Of a stretch of DNA of 64,000 bases, positions 20,321 through 30,734 are shown piece after piece. The notes under the pieces were generated by a model. The model saw only the letters and a list, made by a program, of their open reading frames with translations. It made no database searches and was not told the origin of the DNA. Positions within the stretch are counted from its first letter, which is position 1, and each line of letters opens with the position of its first letter. Origin of the DNA: Flavobacteriales bacterium UBA1986. Lineage in GTDB: Bacteria; Bacteroidota; Bacteroidia; Flavobacteriales_G; Salibacteraceae. The DNA is taken from positions 317,352 to 381,351 of the forward strand of contig DDDG01000003.1 of the NCBI GenBank assembly GCA_002336245.1, given 5' to 3'. The position numbers and the translations under genes were made by a program.

Positions 20321-21108
20321 CTTATGATTTCTACAAATCCTCTTTCCAGACCTTTAGCATCGTCGTTGAAATCATAGAAAAACACAAAATAATAGGTGCC
20401 TTCAGCTAGGTCCTGCCCAAATTGCTTCCCATCCCAATCGTTTTGATATTGCTTTGTTCCAAACACACGCTGACCGAATCGATTGTAGACAATCACTCTA
20501 TTGAAAGGGTGAAAATCGAGATTCGAGAGCGTCCAAGTGTCGTTGATCCCATCGTTGTTTGGCGAGAAGAAGTTTTCTGTTCTCGGAATGGCCATCTTCA
20601 CCGAAGCTCTTTCGGAAGAGACGCAATCATTCACAGAGTGAATATCTAGGAGGTATTCGTCTTCAACTGGAACTCTATATTCAGCTTCGAAGGTATCGAC
20701 GCCATTCACGACTACAAAGGAAATGTCGGGACCTGAAAGAATCTCGCCTACCCTTATGAAGCCATCGTCCAGCCCGGTGATGGGTGAAATCCGCAACTGA
20801 ACAACTGAAGTATCTGTACTTGAGATTTCTACGAATTCAGTGAGGCTGTTTCCATTGGTATCGCTCACGGCCAATTTGTAGATTCCAGCAGATAAAGAAT
20901 CAAAAGATCCGTCTGCCCTCTCAATGGTATCGGCAAGAAAATATGAATACGGTTTCGTTCCACCACTTACACTGTCCACCACTATGGAAGCTTGTGAACG
21001 ATGGCATTCATCGTCAACCACCGAATAATGGATTTGCGTAATCTGGGCAAAACTTAAACCCGAATGCAAAACGAGTAGAGAACAAAAGCAGAATTGGAGC
21101 AGTCTCAT
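20317..21108 (-). CDS. Small secreted protein with SprB-like domain and T9SS type B (CHU_C) C-terminus
   Basis: 263 residues from the ATG at 21108, chosen because it begins the signal peptide (LLQFCFCSLLVLHSG, cleavage near SFAQ); an in-frame upstream start would add 20 residues without support. The mature part has one SprB-like unit (VDDECHRSQASIVVDSVSGG, then PYSYFL and SLSAGIYKLAVSD), a second beta domain, and the CHU_C domain starting FFSPNNDGINDTW with YNRFGQRVF and ending ERGFVEIIR. It is a miniature version of the giant adhesin and is paired with its own PorP/SprF gene. Likely exported by T9SS and placed on the surface; the precise role is unknown. Confidence 0.85.
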   Translation of the reverse strand: MRLLQFCFCSLLVLHSGLSFAQITQIHYSVVDDECHRSQASIVVDSVSGGTKPYSYFLADTIERADGSFDSLSAGIYKLAVSDTNGNSLTEFVEISSTDTSVVQLRISPITGLDDGFIRVGEILSGPDISFVVVNGVDTFEAEYRVPVEDEYLLDIHSVNDCVSSERASVKMAIPRTENFFSPNNDGINDTWTLSNLDFHPFNRVIVYNRFGQRVFGTKQYQNDWDGKQFGQDLAEGTYYFVFFYDFNDDAKGLERGFVEIIR

Positions 21109-21207
21109 CTTGGGCGGTAAAGATAAATCAAATGGAAAAGAAAGGTCTTGAATTAGCCTATGACCCATTTGTTGTTTGAGGAAGAGTGTCTACTTCCAAA
21201 TAAATAG

Positions 21208-21279
21208 TGACCCCACCAGGACTCGAACCTGGATCTAAAGTTTAGGAAACTTTTGTTCTATCCCTTGAACTATGGGGCC
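21208..21279 (-). tRNA. tRNA-Arg (anticodon CCT)
   Basis: 72-nt cloverleaf on the minus strand: acceptor GGCCCCA pairs with TGGGGTC; D stem GTTC/GAAC; anticodon stem AAAGT/ACTTT with loop TTCCTAA giving anticodon CCT (reads AGG); T arm CCAGG-TTCGAGT-CCTGG; discriminator A. CCA is not encoded. It lies between the end of metG and the small type B secreted protein gene, all on the same strand. Confidence 0.95.
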
Positions 21280-21321
21280 GGTTAAAATCAATGAACGCTT
21301 CTGCTTAAGTATCTCTTGTTC

Positions 21322-21366
21322 CCTGCCTGCCGGCAGGCAGGTATCCTTTACCTGTCCTTAGACAGG
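21322..21366. repeat. 20-bp perfect palindrome followed by a 6-bp stem hairpin
   Basis: 21322-21341 is a GC-rich perfect palindrome (CCTGCCTGCC and its complement, no loop). Ten bases on, 21351-21366 forms CCTGTC-CTTA-GACAGG. Both follow the metG stop and precede the tRNA gene. They could act as a transcription end signal, but there is no T-run; the first resembles short REP-like palindromes. No second copy was noticed in this window. Confidence 0.8.
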
Positions 21367-21394
21367 CTTGAACTAAGGGGGCCAAAGAAAAACT

Positions 21395-23440
21395 CTAACT
21401 CACCTTTGCACCAGCAGGCATGGCCTTGCTCGGCTCCAAAAAGGCCAATTCTCCAGCTTCATTCTCAGCCATCAGAATCATGCCTTCAGAAAGAATCCCT
21501 CTTAGTTTCTTGGGGCTCAAATTTGCCAAGAAACATACTTTCTTACCAGTCACTTCTTCTGGACTAAACTGCTGTGCAATTCCAGAAACAATGGTGTGCA
21601 CTTTGTCTTCATTCTGAACTTTCAACACAAGCAATTTATCCGCATCTGGGTGTTTTTCAGCAGAGAGAATCTCCCCCACCCTAAAGTCCATCTTGCCAAA
21701 ATCTTCGAATTCCACGTAATTGGTTTTTGGTTCTTCAATAATCTCTTTAGACGATTGCAAGCGATTGGTCTCATCTTCGACCAGTTGATCCTCCACCTTA
21801 GAAAACAGCATTTCTGTCTGTGCCAATTTCCCTGAACGCATAGTGCTGTACTCTGAATAAGTCGTTGGCCAAGAGTGTGCTTCAGCACCCAACATGCGCC
21901 TCAATTTTACACCTGTATTCGGAAGGAACGGATGGCAAACCATCGAAAGGCAGGCGCACAAATCAATCGCAGTGCGCAAGATTTGCTTCACACGTTCTGG
22001 ATCTGTCTTAATCTGTTTCCAAGGTTCTTCGTCGGCCAAATACTTATTCCCAATGCGCGCAATGCTCATCATCGCCGCTTGCGCCGAGCGGAAACGATAG
22101 GCTTCAATATCTTGTTCGATTTGCTGAACGAATTCTTGGGCTTTGTTCAGAAAGTGATTATCTTCTGCCTTAAGCTCAACGTCCGGAATCTCCCCTTCGT
22201 AATATTTGTGTGTGAGCACCACACTTCGGTTCACAAAATTTCCCAAAATCGCCACCAACTCATTGTTCACTCGGGCCTGATAATCGAGCCAGGTGAACTC
22301 TGCATCTTTTGACTCAGGTGCGATGGAAGTCAATACATAACGGAGGTCATCCAAACGCTCTGGATACGATTCGATGTACTCGTGTACCCAAACCGCCCAA
22401 TTTCTAGAAGTCGAAATTTTCTTGCTCTCTAAATTCATGAACTCGTTTGCTGGAACATTATCCGGCAATACGAATCCTCCATGAAGTTTCAATAGGATTG
22501 GGAAAATGATGCAGTGGAATACGATGTTGTCTTTACCAATGAAATGAACCAGCTTCGTGTCCGTTTCCTTCCAATACAACTCCCAGCTCTTGTTGTGATC
22601 TAAAGCCCATTGCTTGGCGGCGCTCACATAGCCAATTGGAGCATCCATCCAAACGTACAATACCTTCCCTGGCTTTCCTGGAACTGGAACTCCCCAATCG
22701 AGGTCGCGGGTCATAGCGCGAGGCTTCAGTCCTTCTTTGAGCCAAGAAGTGCATTGACCCAATACATGCTTTTTCCATTCGGAAACATCGTGCTGTTCAA
22801 CTCCGTCGTCCAAACCTCTTTCGAGCCATTCACTTACCCAATCCTGAGATTCATCTAGAGGCAGGTAGTAATGTTCCGTCTCTTTTAAGATTGGTGACTT
22901 GCCGCTTAGGGTTGAAACTGGATTGATGAGTTCAGTTGGACTGAGTGAACTTCCGCAATTCTCACACTGATCTCCGTAGGCACTTGGGTGACTGCATTTC
23001 GGACATTCACCCGTAATGTATCTGTCGGCAAGAAATTGTTTGTACTCTTCATCGTAATACTGCTCACTGCGCTCAACATTAAAAATGCCTTTGTCGTCGA
23101 GCGTTTTGAAAAAATCTTGGGCAGTATCACGATGGATGTCGCTAGAAGTTCGATGGTAGATGTCGAAATCAAAACCCAATTGCTCAAAGGAAGTCTTGAT
23201 TTGATTGTGGTACTTATCTACAATCTCTTGCGGGCTGATGCCTTCGTTCTTGGCTCGCAGGGTGATGGCTGCTCCATGCTCATCGCTTCCGCAGATGTAA
23301 AACACATCCTCACCCTTCAACCTGAGGTACTTCACATAAGTATCTGCAGTAAGGTAGGCGCCGGCTAAATGACCAATATGAAGTGGGCCATTTGCATAAG
23401 GCAGGGCCGAAGTAACGAGGTACCTTTTCTTTTTTTCCAC
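21395..23440 (-). CDS. metG: Methionyl-tRNA synthetase
   Basis: 681-residue class I synthetase that charges tRNA-Met. HIGH motif at residues 21-24 (GPLHIGHLAG), a zinc knuckle CPKC...CENC in the connective domain, and the Bacteroidota form of the KMSKS loop (KKISTSRNW). The C-terminal 110 residues are the EMAP/Trbp111 tRNA-binding domain (FGKMDFRVGEI ... SEGMILMA), which dimerises and binds tRNA. The GTG at 23440 is chosen: it gives the family's usual N-terminus KKRYLVTSALPYANG, and a TACTTTTG box ends 6 nt before it. A longer in-frame extension to 23644 is antisense to ldcA and lies upstream of the promoter, so it is not coding. Confidence 0.95.
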   Translation of the reverse strand: MEKKKRYLVTSALPYANGPLHIGHLAGAYLTADTYVKYLRLKGEDVFYICGSDEHGAAITLRAKNEGISPQEIVDKYHNQIKTSFEQLGFDFDIYHRTSSDIHRDTAQDFFKTLDDKGIFNVERSEQYYDEEYKQFLADRYITGECPKCSHPSAYGDQCENCGSSLSPTELINPVSTLSGKSPILKETEHYYLPLDESQDWVSEWLERGLDDGVEQHDVSEWKKHVLGQCTSWLKEGLKPRAMTRDLDWGVPVPGKPGKVLYVWMDAPIGYVSAAKQWALDHNKSWELYWKETDTKLVHFIGKDNIVFHCIIFPILLKLHGGFVLPDNVPANEFMNLESKKISTSRNWAVWVHEYIESYPERLDDLRYVLTSIAPESKDAEFTWLDYQARVNNELVAILGNFVNRSVVLTHKYYEGEIPDVELKAEDNHFLNKAQEFVQQIEQDIEAYRFRSAQAAMMSIARIGNKYLADEEPWKQIKTDPERVKQILRTAIDLCACLSMVCHPFLPNTGVKLRRMLGAEAHSWPTTYSEYSTMRSGKLAQTEMLFSKVEDQLVEDETNRLQSSKEIIEEPKTNYVEFEDFGKMDFRVGEILSAEKHPDADKLLVLKVQNEDKVHTIVSGIAQQFSPEEVTGKKVCFLANLSPKKLRGILSEGMILMAENEAGELAFLEPSKAMPAGAKVS

Positions 23441-23446
23441 GGTCGG

Positions 23447-23454
23447 CAAAAGTA
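23447..23454 (-). promoter_or_regulatory. metG promoter -7 box
   Basis: TACTTTTG on the minus strand with TTC 19 nt upstream as a weak -33 element. The metG GTG starts 6 nt after the box, predicting a leaderless or nearly leaderless mRNA. Confidence 0.5.
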
Positions 23455-23555
23455 GACAATGCTGGCAGCCGATGAATGACTTAAAGAGGGCTTGTTCAGC
23501 ATTCTTTAAAAATTGTGCTTCTTCATTTTCGTGGGAAGCTTTCCTTTGCCTTGAA

Positions 23556-24464
23556 ATGCAATCGTTCAAACTTCCTCCCAGATTGACCAATGGCGACACC
23601 ATTGCTTTGGTTGCCCCAGCAAAAAAGCTGACTTCCGATGTCATTGATCTTGCGAAGCACTTTCTTGAAGAAAAAGGCTATTCGGTTTGGGTTGGGCCGA
23701 ACGCACTAAAAGAAAACGGTGGGTTTGCAGGAAGCGACGAAGAGCGCGCCTCCGACTTCCAGCATGCGCTCAACGACCCAAGCATAAAGGCCATTCTCTG
23801 TCTTCGAGGCGGCTATGGAAGCATCCGAATTTTGAACTTACTTGACTTCAGTTTCTTCCGAAAAAAACCAAAGTGGATCGCTGGCTTTTCAGACATCACG
23901 CTCTTCCACTCCCTTCTAAGCAACTCTTTTGGATTGTGCTCTTTGCATTCCACTATGCCCTTGGATTTTTCGAGGAACAGCCCCGAAAGCTTAGACAGCC
24001 TAATCCATACTCTAAAAGGAAAAACCTTACACTATGAATTGCCCTCTTCACCCAAAAACAGAACTGGGATAACAAGCGGCATTCTCACTGGTGGGAATTT
24101 GAGTTTGCTTCACAACCTTCAAGGAACAGAGCTCGATTTCAATCCGAAACACAAGATTTTATTTATTGAAGAAGTCTCCGAATCGCTCTATGCTGTAGAT
24201 CGAATGATTCAATCCTTCAAGCTCGCAGGAAAATTCGACGAATTGGCCGGACTCATCGTTGGCGGAATGACGAAAGTTTCGGATGCTGGAGATTGGTTTT
24301 CGCACAGAGATTTACAAGACCTCATTCTTGAAGCAACCCGGGAATACCGCTTCCCGATTGCCTTCGATTTCCCGGCCGGACACATCAGCGACAATCGCTG
24401 CTTGGTGATGGGCCGAATGGCCAACTTAGTTGTAGGCGATCAAGTAAGTTTGAACTTTGTGTAA
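23556..24464 (+). CDS. ldcA: Muramoyltetrapeptide (LD-)carboxypeptidase, S66 family
   Basis: 302-residue cytoplasmic peptidase of family S66, which removes the terminal D-Ala from murein tetrapeptides during wall recycling. Seen: N-terminal GDTIALVAPA, the LRGGYGSIRIL segment, the nucleophile elbow AGFSDIT (Ser110), a Glu in LFIEEVSE and a His in PAGHISDN, completing the Ser-Glu-His set of the family. Start ATG at 23556, which gives a normal family N-terminus; longer versions run into the metG promoter region. The gene is divergent from metG and its stop abuts the ATG of yraN, so it heads a three-gene run. Confidence 0.9.
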   Translation: MQSFKLPPRLTNGDTIALVAPAKKLTSDVIDLAKHFLEEKGYSVWVGPNALKENGGFAGSDEERASDFQHALNDPSIKAILCLRGGYGSIRILNLLDFSFFRKKPKWIAGFSDITLFHSLLSNSFGLCSLHSTMPLDFSRNSPESLDSLIHTLKGKTLHYELPSSPKNRTGITSGILTGGNLSLLHNLQGTELDFNPKHKILFIEEVSESLYAVDRMIQSFKLAGKFDELAGLIVGGMTKVSDAGDWFSHRDLQDLILEATREYRFPIAFDFPAGHISDNRCLVMGRMANLVVGDQVSLNFV

Positions 24465-24818
24465 ATGGCGGAACATCTTGAATTAGGTGTTGAAGGAGGA
24501 AATTTGGCAGCCAAATACCTCGAGTCGAAGGGTTACACCATTCTCGATCGCAATTGGCGCTGGAGAAAAGCCGAAGTCGATCTCTTTGTTCGAGGAGAAA
24601 ACAAGCTGATTCTGGTCGAAGTGAAAACTCGAAGCAGAAGTCTTGAGCAAGAAGAAGATTTGATATCGGAAAACAAAGCACTTTTGTTGCAGTCGGCCTT
24701 GGAAGCTTACATGAAAGAAAAGAACATTTCACTGGAGGCCCGAATCGACCTCATCAAGATTGAAATGCCGAACAAACTGAAACATTTCAAGGCGGCCGTA
24801 CAAGCATCATTTGAATGA
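24465..24818 (+). CDS. YraN/UPF0102 family nuclease-fold protein
   Basis: 117 residues, the full length of the UPF0102 (YraN) family. Typical features are GGNLAAKYLESKGYTILDRNWR at the N-terminus, where the Glu of the restriction-endonuclease-like fold is replaced by neighbours in part, then AEVDLFV and LILVEVKTRS, which supply the Asp and ExK-type catalytic positions. No biochemical role is established with certainty for the family. It starts directly after the ldcA stop (TAAATG) and overlaps the next gene by ATGA, so translation is coupled along the run. Confidence 0.85.
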   Translation: MAEHLELGVEGGNLAAKYLESKGYTILDRNWRWRKAEVDLFVRGENKLILVEVKTRSRSLEQEEDLISENKALLLQSALEAYMKEKNISLEARIDLIKIEMPNKLKHFKAAVQASFE

Positions 24819-25576
24819 AAGGGAAGAAAGTTAAACCCACAGGACCAATCAGGAAGGATGAAGCAATTCGCCTGAATCGTTACGTAGCAAACTCAGGTGT
24901 TTGCTCTAGACGTGAAGCAGATCAGCTCATCGCAAAAGGTAAAGTCTCAGTGAATGGCAAGGTCGTTACCGAGATGGGAATCAAAGTAACGCTCAACGAC
25001 AAAGTTGAATACGAAGGACGCGTTCTCTCTTCCGAAAAGAAGGTGTACGTGCTGTTGAACAAACCGAAAGGCTACGTTACTACACTCAAAGACCCACAAG
25101 GCAGAAGAACTGTTCTTGAGCTCGTAAAGAACATTTGTAGAGAGCGCATTTATCCAGTTGGCCGTTTGGACACTCAAACCACTGGATTGCTTCTTTTCAC
25201 CAACGACGGAGATCTTTCGGCGCGATTGACTCATCCTAAATACGAGGTTGAAAAAATCTACAAAGCAGTATTGGACAAGAATCTCAATCCAAAAGACTTT
25301 GAAAAAATCTCTACTGGAATTGAGCTTGAAGACGGCCCGATTAAGGTTGACGAGCTTTCTTACCTTGAAAAGAAGAACGAGATTGGTCTCAAGATTCACT
25401 CTGGACGAAACCGGATTGTACGGAGGATCTTTGAGTCGCTTGGCTACGATGTTGAACGCCTAGATCGCGTACTTTTTGCCGGGCTCAATAAGAAGATGCT
25501 TCCCCGAGGAAAAGCCCGTATGCTCACCGACCAAGAAGTAGGTCAACTCAAAATGCTCGGTGCTGTTAAAAAATGA
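24815..25576 (+). CDS. Pseudouridine synthase, RsuA/RluB/RluF family
   Basis: 253 residues. An N-terminal S4 RNA-binding domain (residues about 18-70: RLNRYVANSGVCSRREADQLI ... VNGKVV) is followed by the synthase domain with LLNKPKGYVTT, the catalytic Asp119 in GRLDTQTTGLLL, and KTYKA-like and GRNRIVRRIFESLGYDV segments. Family members modify uridine in 16S or 23S rRNA; RluB-type 23S modification is most likely for a lone Bacteroidota copy, but the target cannot be read from sequence. The N-terminus is basic (KGKKVKPTG) and may help RNA binding. ATGA overlap with yraN. Confidence 0.9.
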   Translation: MKGKKVKPTGPIRKDEAIRLNRYVANSGVCSRREADQLIAKGKVSVNGKVVTEMGIKVTLNDKVEYEGRVLSSEKKVYVLLNKPKGYVTTLKDPQGRRTVLELVKNICRERIYPVGRLDTQTTGLLLFTNDGDLSARLTHPKYEVEKIYKAVLDKNLNPKDFEKISTGIELEDGPIKVDELSYLEKKNEIGLKIHSGRNRIVRRIFESLGYDVERLDRVLFAGLNKKMLPRGKARMLTDQEVGQLKMLGAVKK

Positions 25577-25621
25577 TTGGAATCTTCATCTGAGACAATC
25601 CCCAGCAGCATTTCCAGTTGA

Positions 25622-25629
25622 TACATTTG
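25622..25629 (+). promoter_or_regulatory. Possible promoter -7 box of the AsmA-like gene
   Basis: TACATTTG matches TAnnTTTG and lies 10 nt before the ATG at 25640. It is enclosed by the inverted repeat CCCAGC (25601-25606) / GCTGGG (25634-25639). No TTG at the right distance was found. Confidence 0.35.
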
Positions 25630-25639
25630 AACAGCTGGG

Positions 25640-28297
25640 ATGAAAACACTCAAAATCATAGGTATCATAGCCCTAATCCTAATTTCTCTTGGGGCTAGTT
25701 TGCTGTGGTATGCTGCCTCGAAGTATGAGGAAGTGCTCAAAACTGTTGTGCTGGGCGAACTCAATTCCAGACTGAAGACGGAGATGAAGGTGGAAAGCTT
25801 AGAAGTTTCTCCATTCACCGAACTTCCTTTTGTAAGCCTAAATTTCAACGAGGTATTTCTCCCCGCTTCGAAGGTGAAAGACGCCACCAACGACACCCTA
25901 CTCTATCTTCAATCTTTGAGTCTTCACTTCAATGTGTTTGATCTTCTGAACGAAGACTTCAGAGCTCGGAAGTTGAGTTTAAACCAAGGTCTGATAAACC
26001 TAGAATTTGATGTCGATGGCTTGGGAAATTTTGAAGTGATTTCTGAGCGAAAAGACAGTGCCAGCTCTCCCTTCCTTCTCAAGCTTGAGTCCTTTAACGC
26101 AAGGGACATCCGCTTTCAATATCAAGACAAGCCCAAGAACATTGTCATCAATCAAGACATTCACTTACTCAAATCAATCGGGAAATTGTCGGAAAGCGAA
26201 TTGGATGCTTCGCTCTCTCTAGACTTTAGATCGAACACAACAGTGGTGGACGAGACAAACTATTTAAAAGGAGAAGAGCTGAGCTCTGAACTGGCCATCT
26301 ATTTCAACTTTGAAACGAAGCAATTTGTGTTACGCCCAAGCAGTCTTCAATTTTCAAAAACCGAGCTCGATTTGGCTGGGGATTTTAAAACCGAGTCTTA
26401 CGAATTTTCAATTCAAACCAAAGGAATCGATCTCACAGAACTTCAAACGAATGTTCCTCTTTCGAGTTTAGACTTCTTGACTTCTGCGAAAGGAAATGCC
26501 AACTGCAGCCTAAGACTTACTAAACCCGAAGGCCAGACCGATGTGCAAGTAGATGTAAGCTTCCAGGCAAAAAATCTAAGCTATGCACTCGATTCAATTT
26601 TTAGTCCTACCAAATTTGACGTCGAAGGCACATTCACCAATGGTAAATCCCAAAACAATAGCACTAGTTCGTTGAACATAGCACTTGCCAGTGGGCGCTT
26701 GAACAATAACCCTTTCTCTGCCAAATTAGTGCTGAGCAACTTCAACAAACCCTCCTTGAGCTTTGAAACTAAAGCAAGTTTAGACTTCACCCAACTCGCA
26801 CAATGGACCAACTTGGATTCTCTACTTACTCCATCTGAAGGGCAAATTGACTTGGCCTTGAATGGATCCGGCACATATGCGAAGCTCGAGGCAATTAGCA
26901 TTCAATCGATTCTGCTTCAAAACATCGAAGGTCAATTAGTTTTTGACGGTCTGCAATTTGATCAGGAACAAATGGAATTTGCTGGTCTTACAGGAAGCTG
27001 TGAGGTGAACAATAACAATCTAAAGTACACCCTAAAAGGTCGATTGAAAGAACAAGAAATTGAGTCGAAAGGTTTGGTGGTTGGGGTCGTTCCATGGGCT
27101 TACAAGCTGAGCAGTAGAATAAAACTGGATGCCGAGATTTTTGTGGACGGGATAAACGTTGAAGACTTTGCATCCCCAGCACAACATGAAATCTCCTTTG
27201 TATTGCCAAACTGGATTTGGTTAGATGCAAAAGTTCGTATGAACAGCTTTGAATGGAGCAATCTTTTAGCAGCGAACTTGAGCTTTGAGTTGCAACATCG
27301 CCCGTCCTTCAGTCGCCTGCAAAATCTGCAAATGAAGCTTGCCAAAGGTGATGTTACGGCTGACGCCATCATACGAAAGCAGGGAAGCGTTTATAAACTT
27401 AGCACTCAAAGTAAGTTTGATGGAATCGACGTGAAAGACCTATTTTTCTCTTTCAACCAATTTGGTCAAAACACGCTCGAAGACCGCCATTTGGAAGGGG
27501 TTTTGGGCGGAAGCGCAAATATTGAGTTCCTCTTTGATGAGAAGCTGGATGTTCTGCCATCGAGCATTTTCGGAGAGTCTGAATTCAACATCTATAAAGG
27601 TCGGCTCATCAAATTCGAACCATTGGATGAGGTAGCCGATTACTTCGCGTCGAACTTTATTCTCAAACGAGTTTTCAAAGCTGAAGAGCTGCGTAAAGAG
27701 TTGCAAGACATTCATTTCGACACTCTCACCAATACCTTGCTCGTACGTAACGAATCCATCTATTTACCTCAAATGAGCATTAAATCCTCGGTACTCGATT
27801 TGGACGTGGATGGAACTTACAATTTCAAGAATGAAGTTGATTTTCACCTCGACTTCTACATTACGGATTTGATGAGCAGTTCGAATTCAAGCTCCGAATT
27901 TGGAGAGATCGAGGACGATGGAACCGGACGTAAAAAAGTCTTCTTATTAATGACAGGATCAGTCGACGACCCTGAGTTCAGTTTGGATAAAGAACGAAAA
28001 AGAGAAGAGCGGAAAAAGAAGGTTCAGTCAGAGACGAAAGTCATCAAAGACTTGATCAAAGATGAGGTCAAAAAGGGTTCTGAGGAAGCTTTGGACTTAG
28101 AAGAAGATTTCGAAGTGGATTGGAGTCCGGAAGAAGAATTAGAAACCAGTCCTAAGAATGGAATTGACACATCAAAATCAGGCACGGCTATTCCTGCAGA
28201 GAAGCAAAAAGGCATAAAAGGTTTGCTCAATAAATTGAAGCAAAGCGATACGACTAAGACTGAATTGGAATTCGATTTTGAGGACGACGACCTCTAG
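25640..28297 (+). CDS. AsmA-like envelope protein
   Basis: 885 residues with one N-terminal transmembrane helix (LKIIGIIALILISLGASLLWY, about residues 4-24) and a long extracytoplasmic beta-rich body of the AsmA/AsmA_2 type: KTEMKVESLEVSPFTELPFVS near the start and DLDVDGTYNFKNEVDFHLDFYITDLM near residue 730. AsmA-type proteins are thought to form hydrophobic grooves that bridge the inner membrane and periplasm and to influence outer-membrane lipid supply. The last 120 residues are highly charged and low in complexity (DKERKREERKKK, then acidic stretches), probably disordered. The gene follows the pseudouridine synthase by 63 nt and interlocks stop codons with the small convergent gene. Confidence 0.8.
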   Translation: MKTLKIIGIIALILISLGASLLWYAASKYEEVLKTVVLGELNSRLKTEMKVESLEVSPFTELPFVSLNFNEVFLPASKVKDATNDTLLYLQSLSLHFNVFDLLNEDFRARKLSLNQGLINLEFDVDGLGNFEVISERKDSASSPFLLKLESFNARDIRFQYQDKPKNIVINQDIHLLKSIGKLSESELDASLSLDFRSNTTVVDETNYLKGEELSSELAIYFNFETKQFVLRPSSLQFSKTELDLAGDFKTESYEFSIQTKGIDLTELQTNVPLSSLDFLTSAKGNANCSLRLTKPEGQTDVQVDVSFQAKNLSYALDSIFSPTKFDVEGTFTNGKSQNNSTSSLNIALASGRLNNNPFSAKLVLSNFNKPSLSFETKASLDFTQLAQWTNLDSLLTPSEGQIDLALNGSGTYAKLEAISIQSILLQNIEGQLVFDGLQFDQEQMEFAGLTGSCEVNNNNLKYTLKGRLKEQEIESKGLVVGVVPWAYKLSSRIKLDAEIFVDGINVEDFASPAQHEISFVLPNWIWLDAKVRMNSFEWSNLLAANLSFELQHRPSFSRLQNLQMKLAKGDVTADAIIRKQGSVYKLSTQSKFDGIDVKDLFFSFNQFGQNTLEDRHLEGVLGGSANIEFLFDEKLDVLPSSIFGESEFNIYKGRLIKFEPLDEVADYFASNFILKRVFKAEELRKELQDIHFDTLTNTLLVRNESIYLPQMSIKSSVLDLDVDGTYNFKNEVDFHLDFYITDLMSSSNSSSEFGEIEDDGTGRKKVFLLMTGSVDDPEFSLDKERKREERKKKVQSETKVIKDLIKDEVKKGSEEALDLEEDFEVDWSPEEELETSPKNGIDTSKSGTAIPAEKQKGIKGLLNKLKQSDTTKTELEFDFEDDDL

Positions 28298-28590
28298 GAA
28301 CTTCCTGAGACGCGAGATACGCGGTAGAAAAACAAACTCAGTAAGACCGCAAACTGAAGTGTAATCAGATATAAAATCTTAGGCAAGCTCTCATTGGCTT
28401 GGGCATAAGCTTCCTTGCTGAGTGGGTCAACTTCGAACATCGAACCCAATGCGATGTCTGATACAAAATCAAAGACTATTGGACTTCCTGAGGCCATTCC
28501 AATTGGGGCTAGGGCGAAAAATACAAGAAGCAACGGAAGTGAACGTAGAGCAATCCGTTTCATGCTAGGGGCATTTAAAAAGTGTTTCAT
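28294..28590 (-). CDS. Small two-helix membrane protein, unknown function
   Basis: 98 residues (89 if the internal ATG at 28563 is used). A first hydrophobic segment (LPLLLVFFALAPIGMA) could be a signal peptide or anchor; a second (ILYLITLQFAVLLSLFFYRV) is a clear transmembrane helix near the C-terminus, with an acidic loop between. I do not recognise the family. Support for coding is moderate: length, intact frame, membrane-like composition, and a TAG stop that interlocks precisely with the AsmA-like gene as other convergent pairs here do. The 155 bases upstream, to the end of the kinase gene, hold nothing I can name. Confidence 0.5.
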   Translation of the reverse strand: MKHFLNAPSMKRIALRSLPLLLVFFALAPIGMASGSPIVFDFVSDIALGSMFEVDPLSKEAYAQANESLPKILYLITLQFAVLLSLFFYRVSRVSGSS

Positions 28591-28745
28591 CTAAAAGAAG
28601 TTTTATCCTCGCTCTTCTTTTCGACACTCCATATTTAGTACGGCAATTTTATTAGAAGGTTGCGCTCACTTTAAGTTTTATTGAAAAAGAAGCGAGCAAT
28701 TGGATGTAGAAAACTGCCTCAAGACTATTCTGATAAACAACTTAG

Positions 28746-30248
<1,503 letters not shown>

Positions 30249-30270
30249 GCCGTTAAACCGCGCCCTCCTT

Positions 30271-30660
30271 TTAACAAATGGACTCTAAATGACGGATTTC
30301 TAAAGGTTTCGAAACGTAACCTTTTACCAGAGGATGTTTCTCAGCGCGATCTGCATCCTCCTTTAAAATTGAACTCGTAAGAATAAAAACTGGTGATTCG
30401 AATCCACGTTCTTCCATAGCTTCCAGAAACTGCCATCCATTTAAATACGGAATATTCAAATCCAAAAGAATTAAGTCAACCTCCTGATCTTCCATATAGG
30501 CCAGTGCTCTTCGAGGGTCGGTGAAAGATTTACACGCAATGCGAGCTTCAAATTTTAAGAGAAGTTTTTCAGATATGAAATTAAATATGCTGTCGTCGTC
30601 GATGAGAACTACACGTTCTACTTCGATGCGCTCTTGATCAAAATTCCAATTCTTTTTCAC
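30271..30660 (-). CDS. Response regulator receiver (single-domain)
   Basis: A stand-alone REC domain: the acidic cluster in VVLIDDDSIFNF, the phospho-acceptor Asp in LILLDLNIPYLNGWQ, the switch Thr/Ser in FILTSS and the conserved Lys in GYVSKPLE. No output domain follows, so it would pass phosphate on or act by protein contact, probably with the kinase encoded 22 nt downstream. The start is uncertain. GTG at 30660 gives 129 residues and a normal short lead before the REC domain; TTG at 30741 would add 27 residues with no recognisable fold and would cover the likely promoter of the divergent epimerase gene. Confidence 0.82.
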   Translation of the reverse strand: MKKNWNFDQERIEVERVVLIDDDSIFNFISEKLLLKFEARIACKSFTDPRRALAYMEDQEVDLILLDLNIPYLNGWQFLEAMEERGFESPVFILTSSILKEDADRAEKHPLVKGYVSKPLEIRHLESIC

Positions 30661-30734
30661 CCTTTGCAGTTGCTGAGAAGTAAGATACGTCGTATGGCTT
30701 TCAAAGTTTCGTTTTGTCTGCGGAATTTGCTGAG

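Noticed and set aside
21208..21400. Integration site at tRNA-Arg
   Set aside because: No integrase, no duplicated tRNA end and no foreign-looking genes nearby; flanks are metG and an ordinary T9SS gene.
23441..23644. In-frame N-terminal extension of metG by 68 residues
   Set aside because: It contains the metG promoter box, runs antisense through the start of ldcA, and lies before the normal synthetase N-terminus KKRYLVTSALPYANG.
28591..28745. Intergenic stretch between the small membrane protein gene and the kinase gene
   Set aside because: Checked both strands; no open frame, hairpin with T-run or promoter match strong enough to report.
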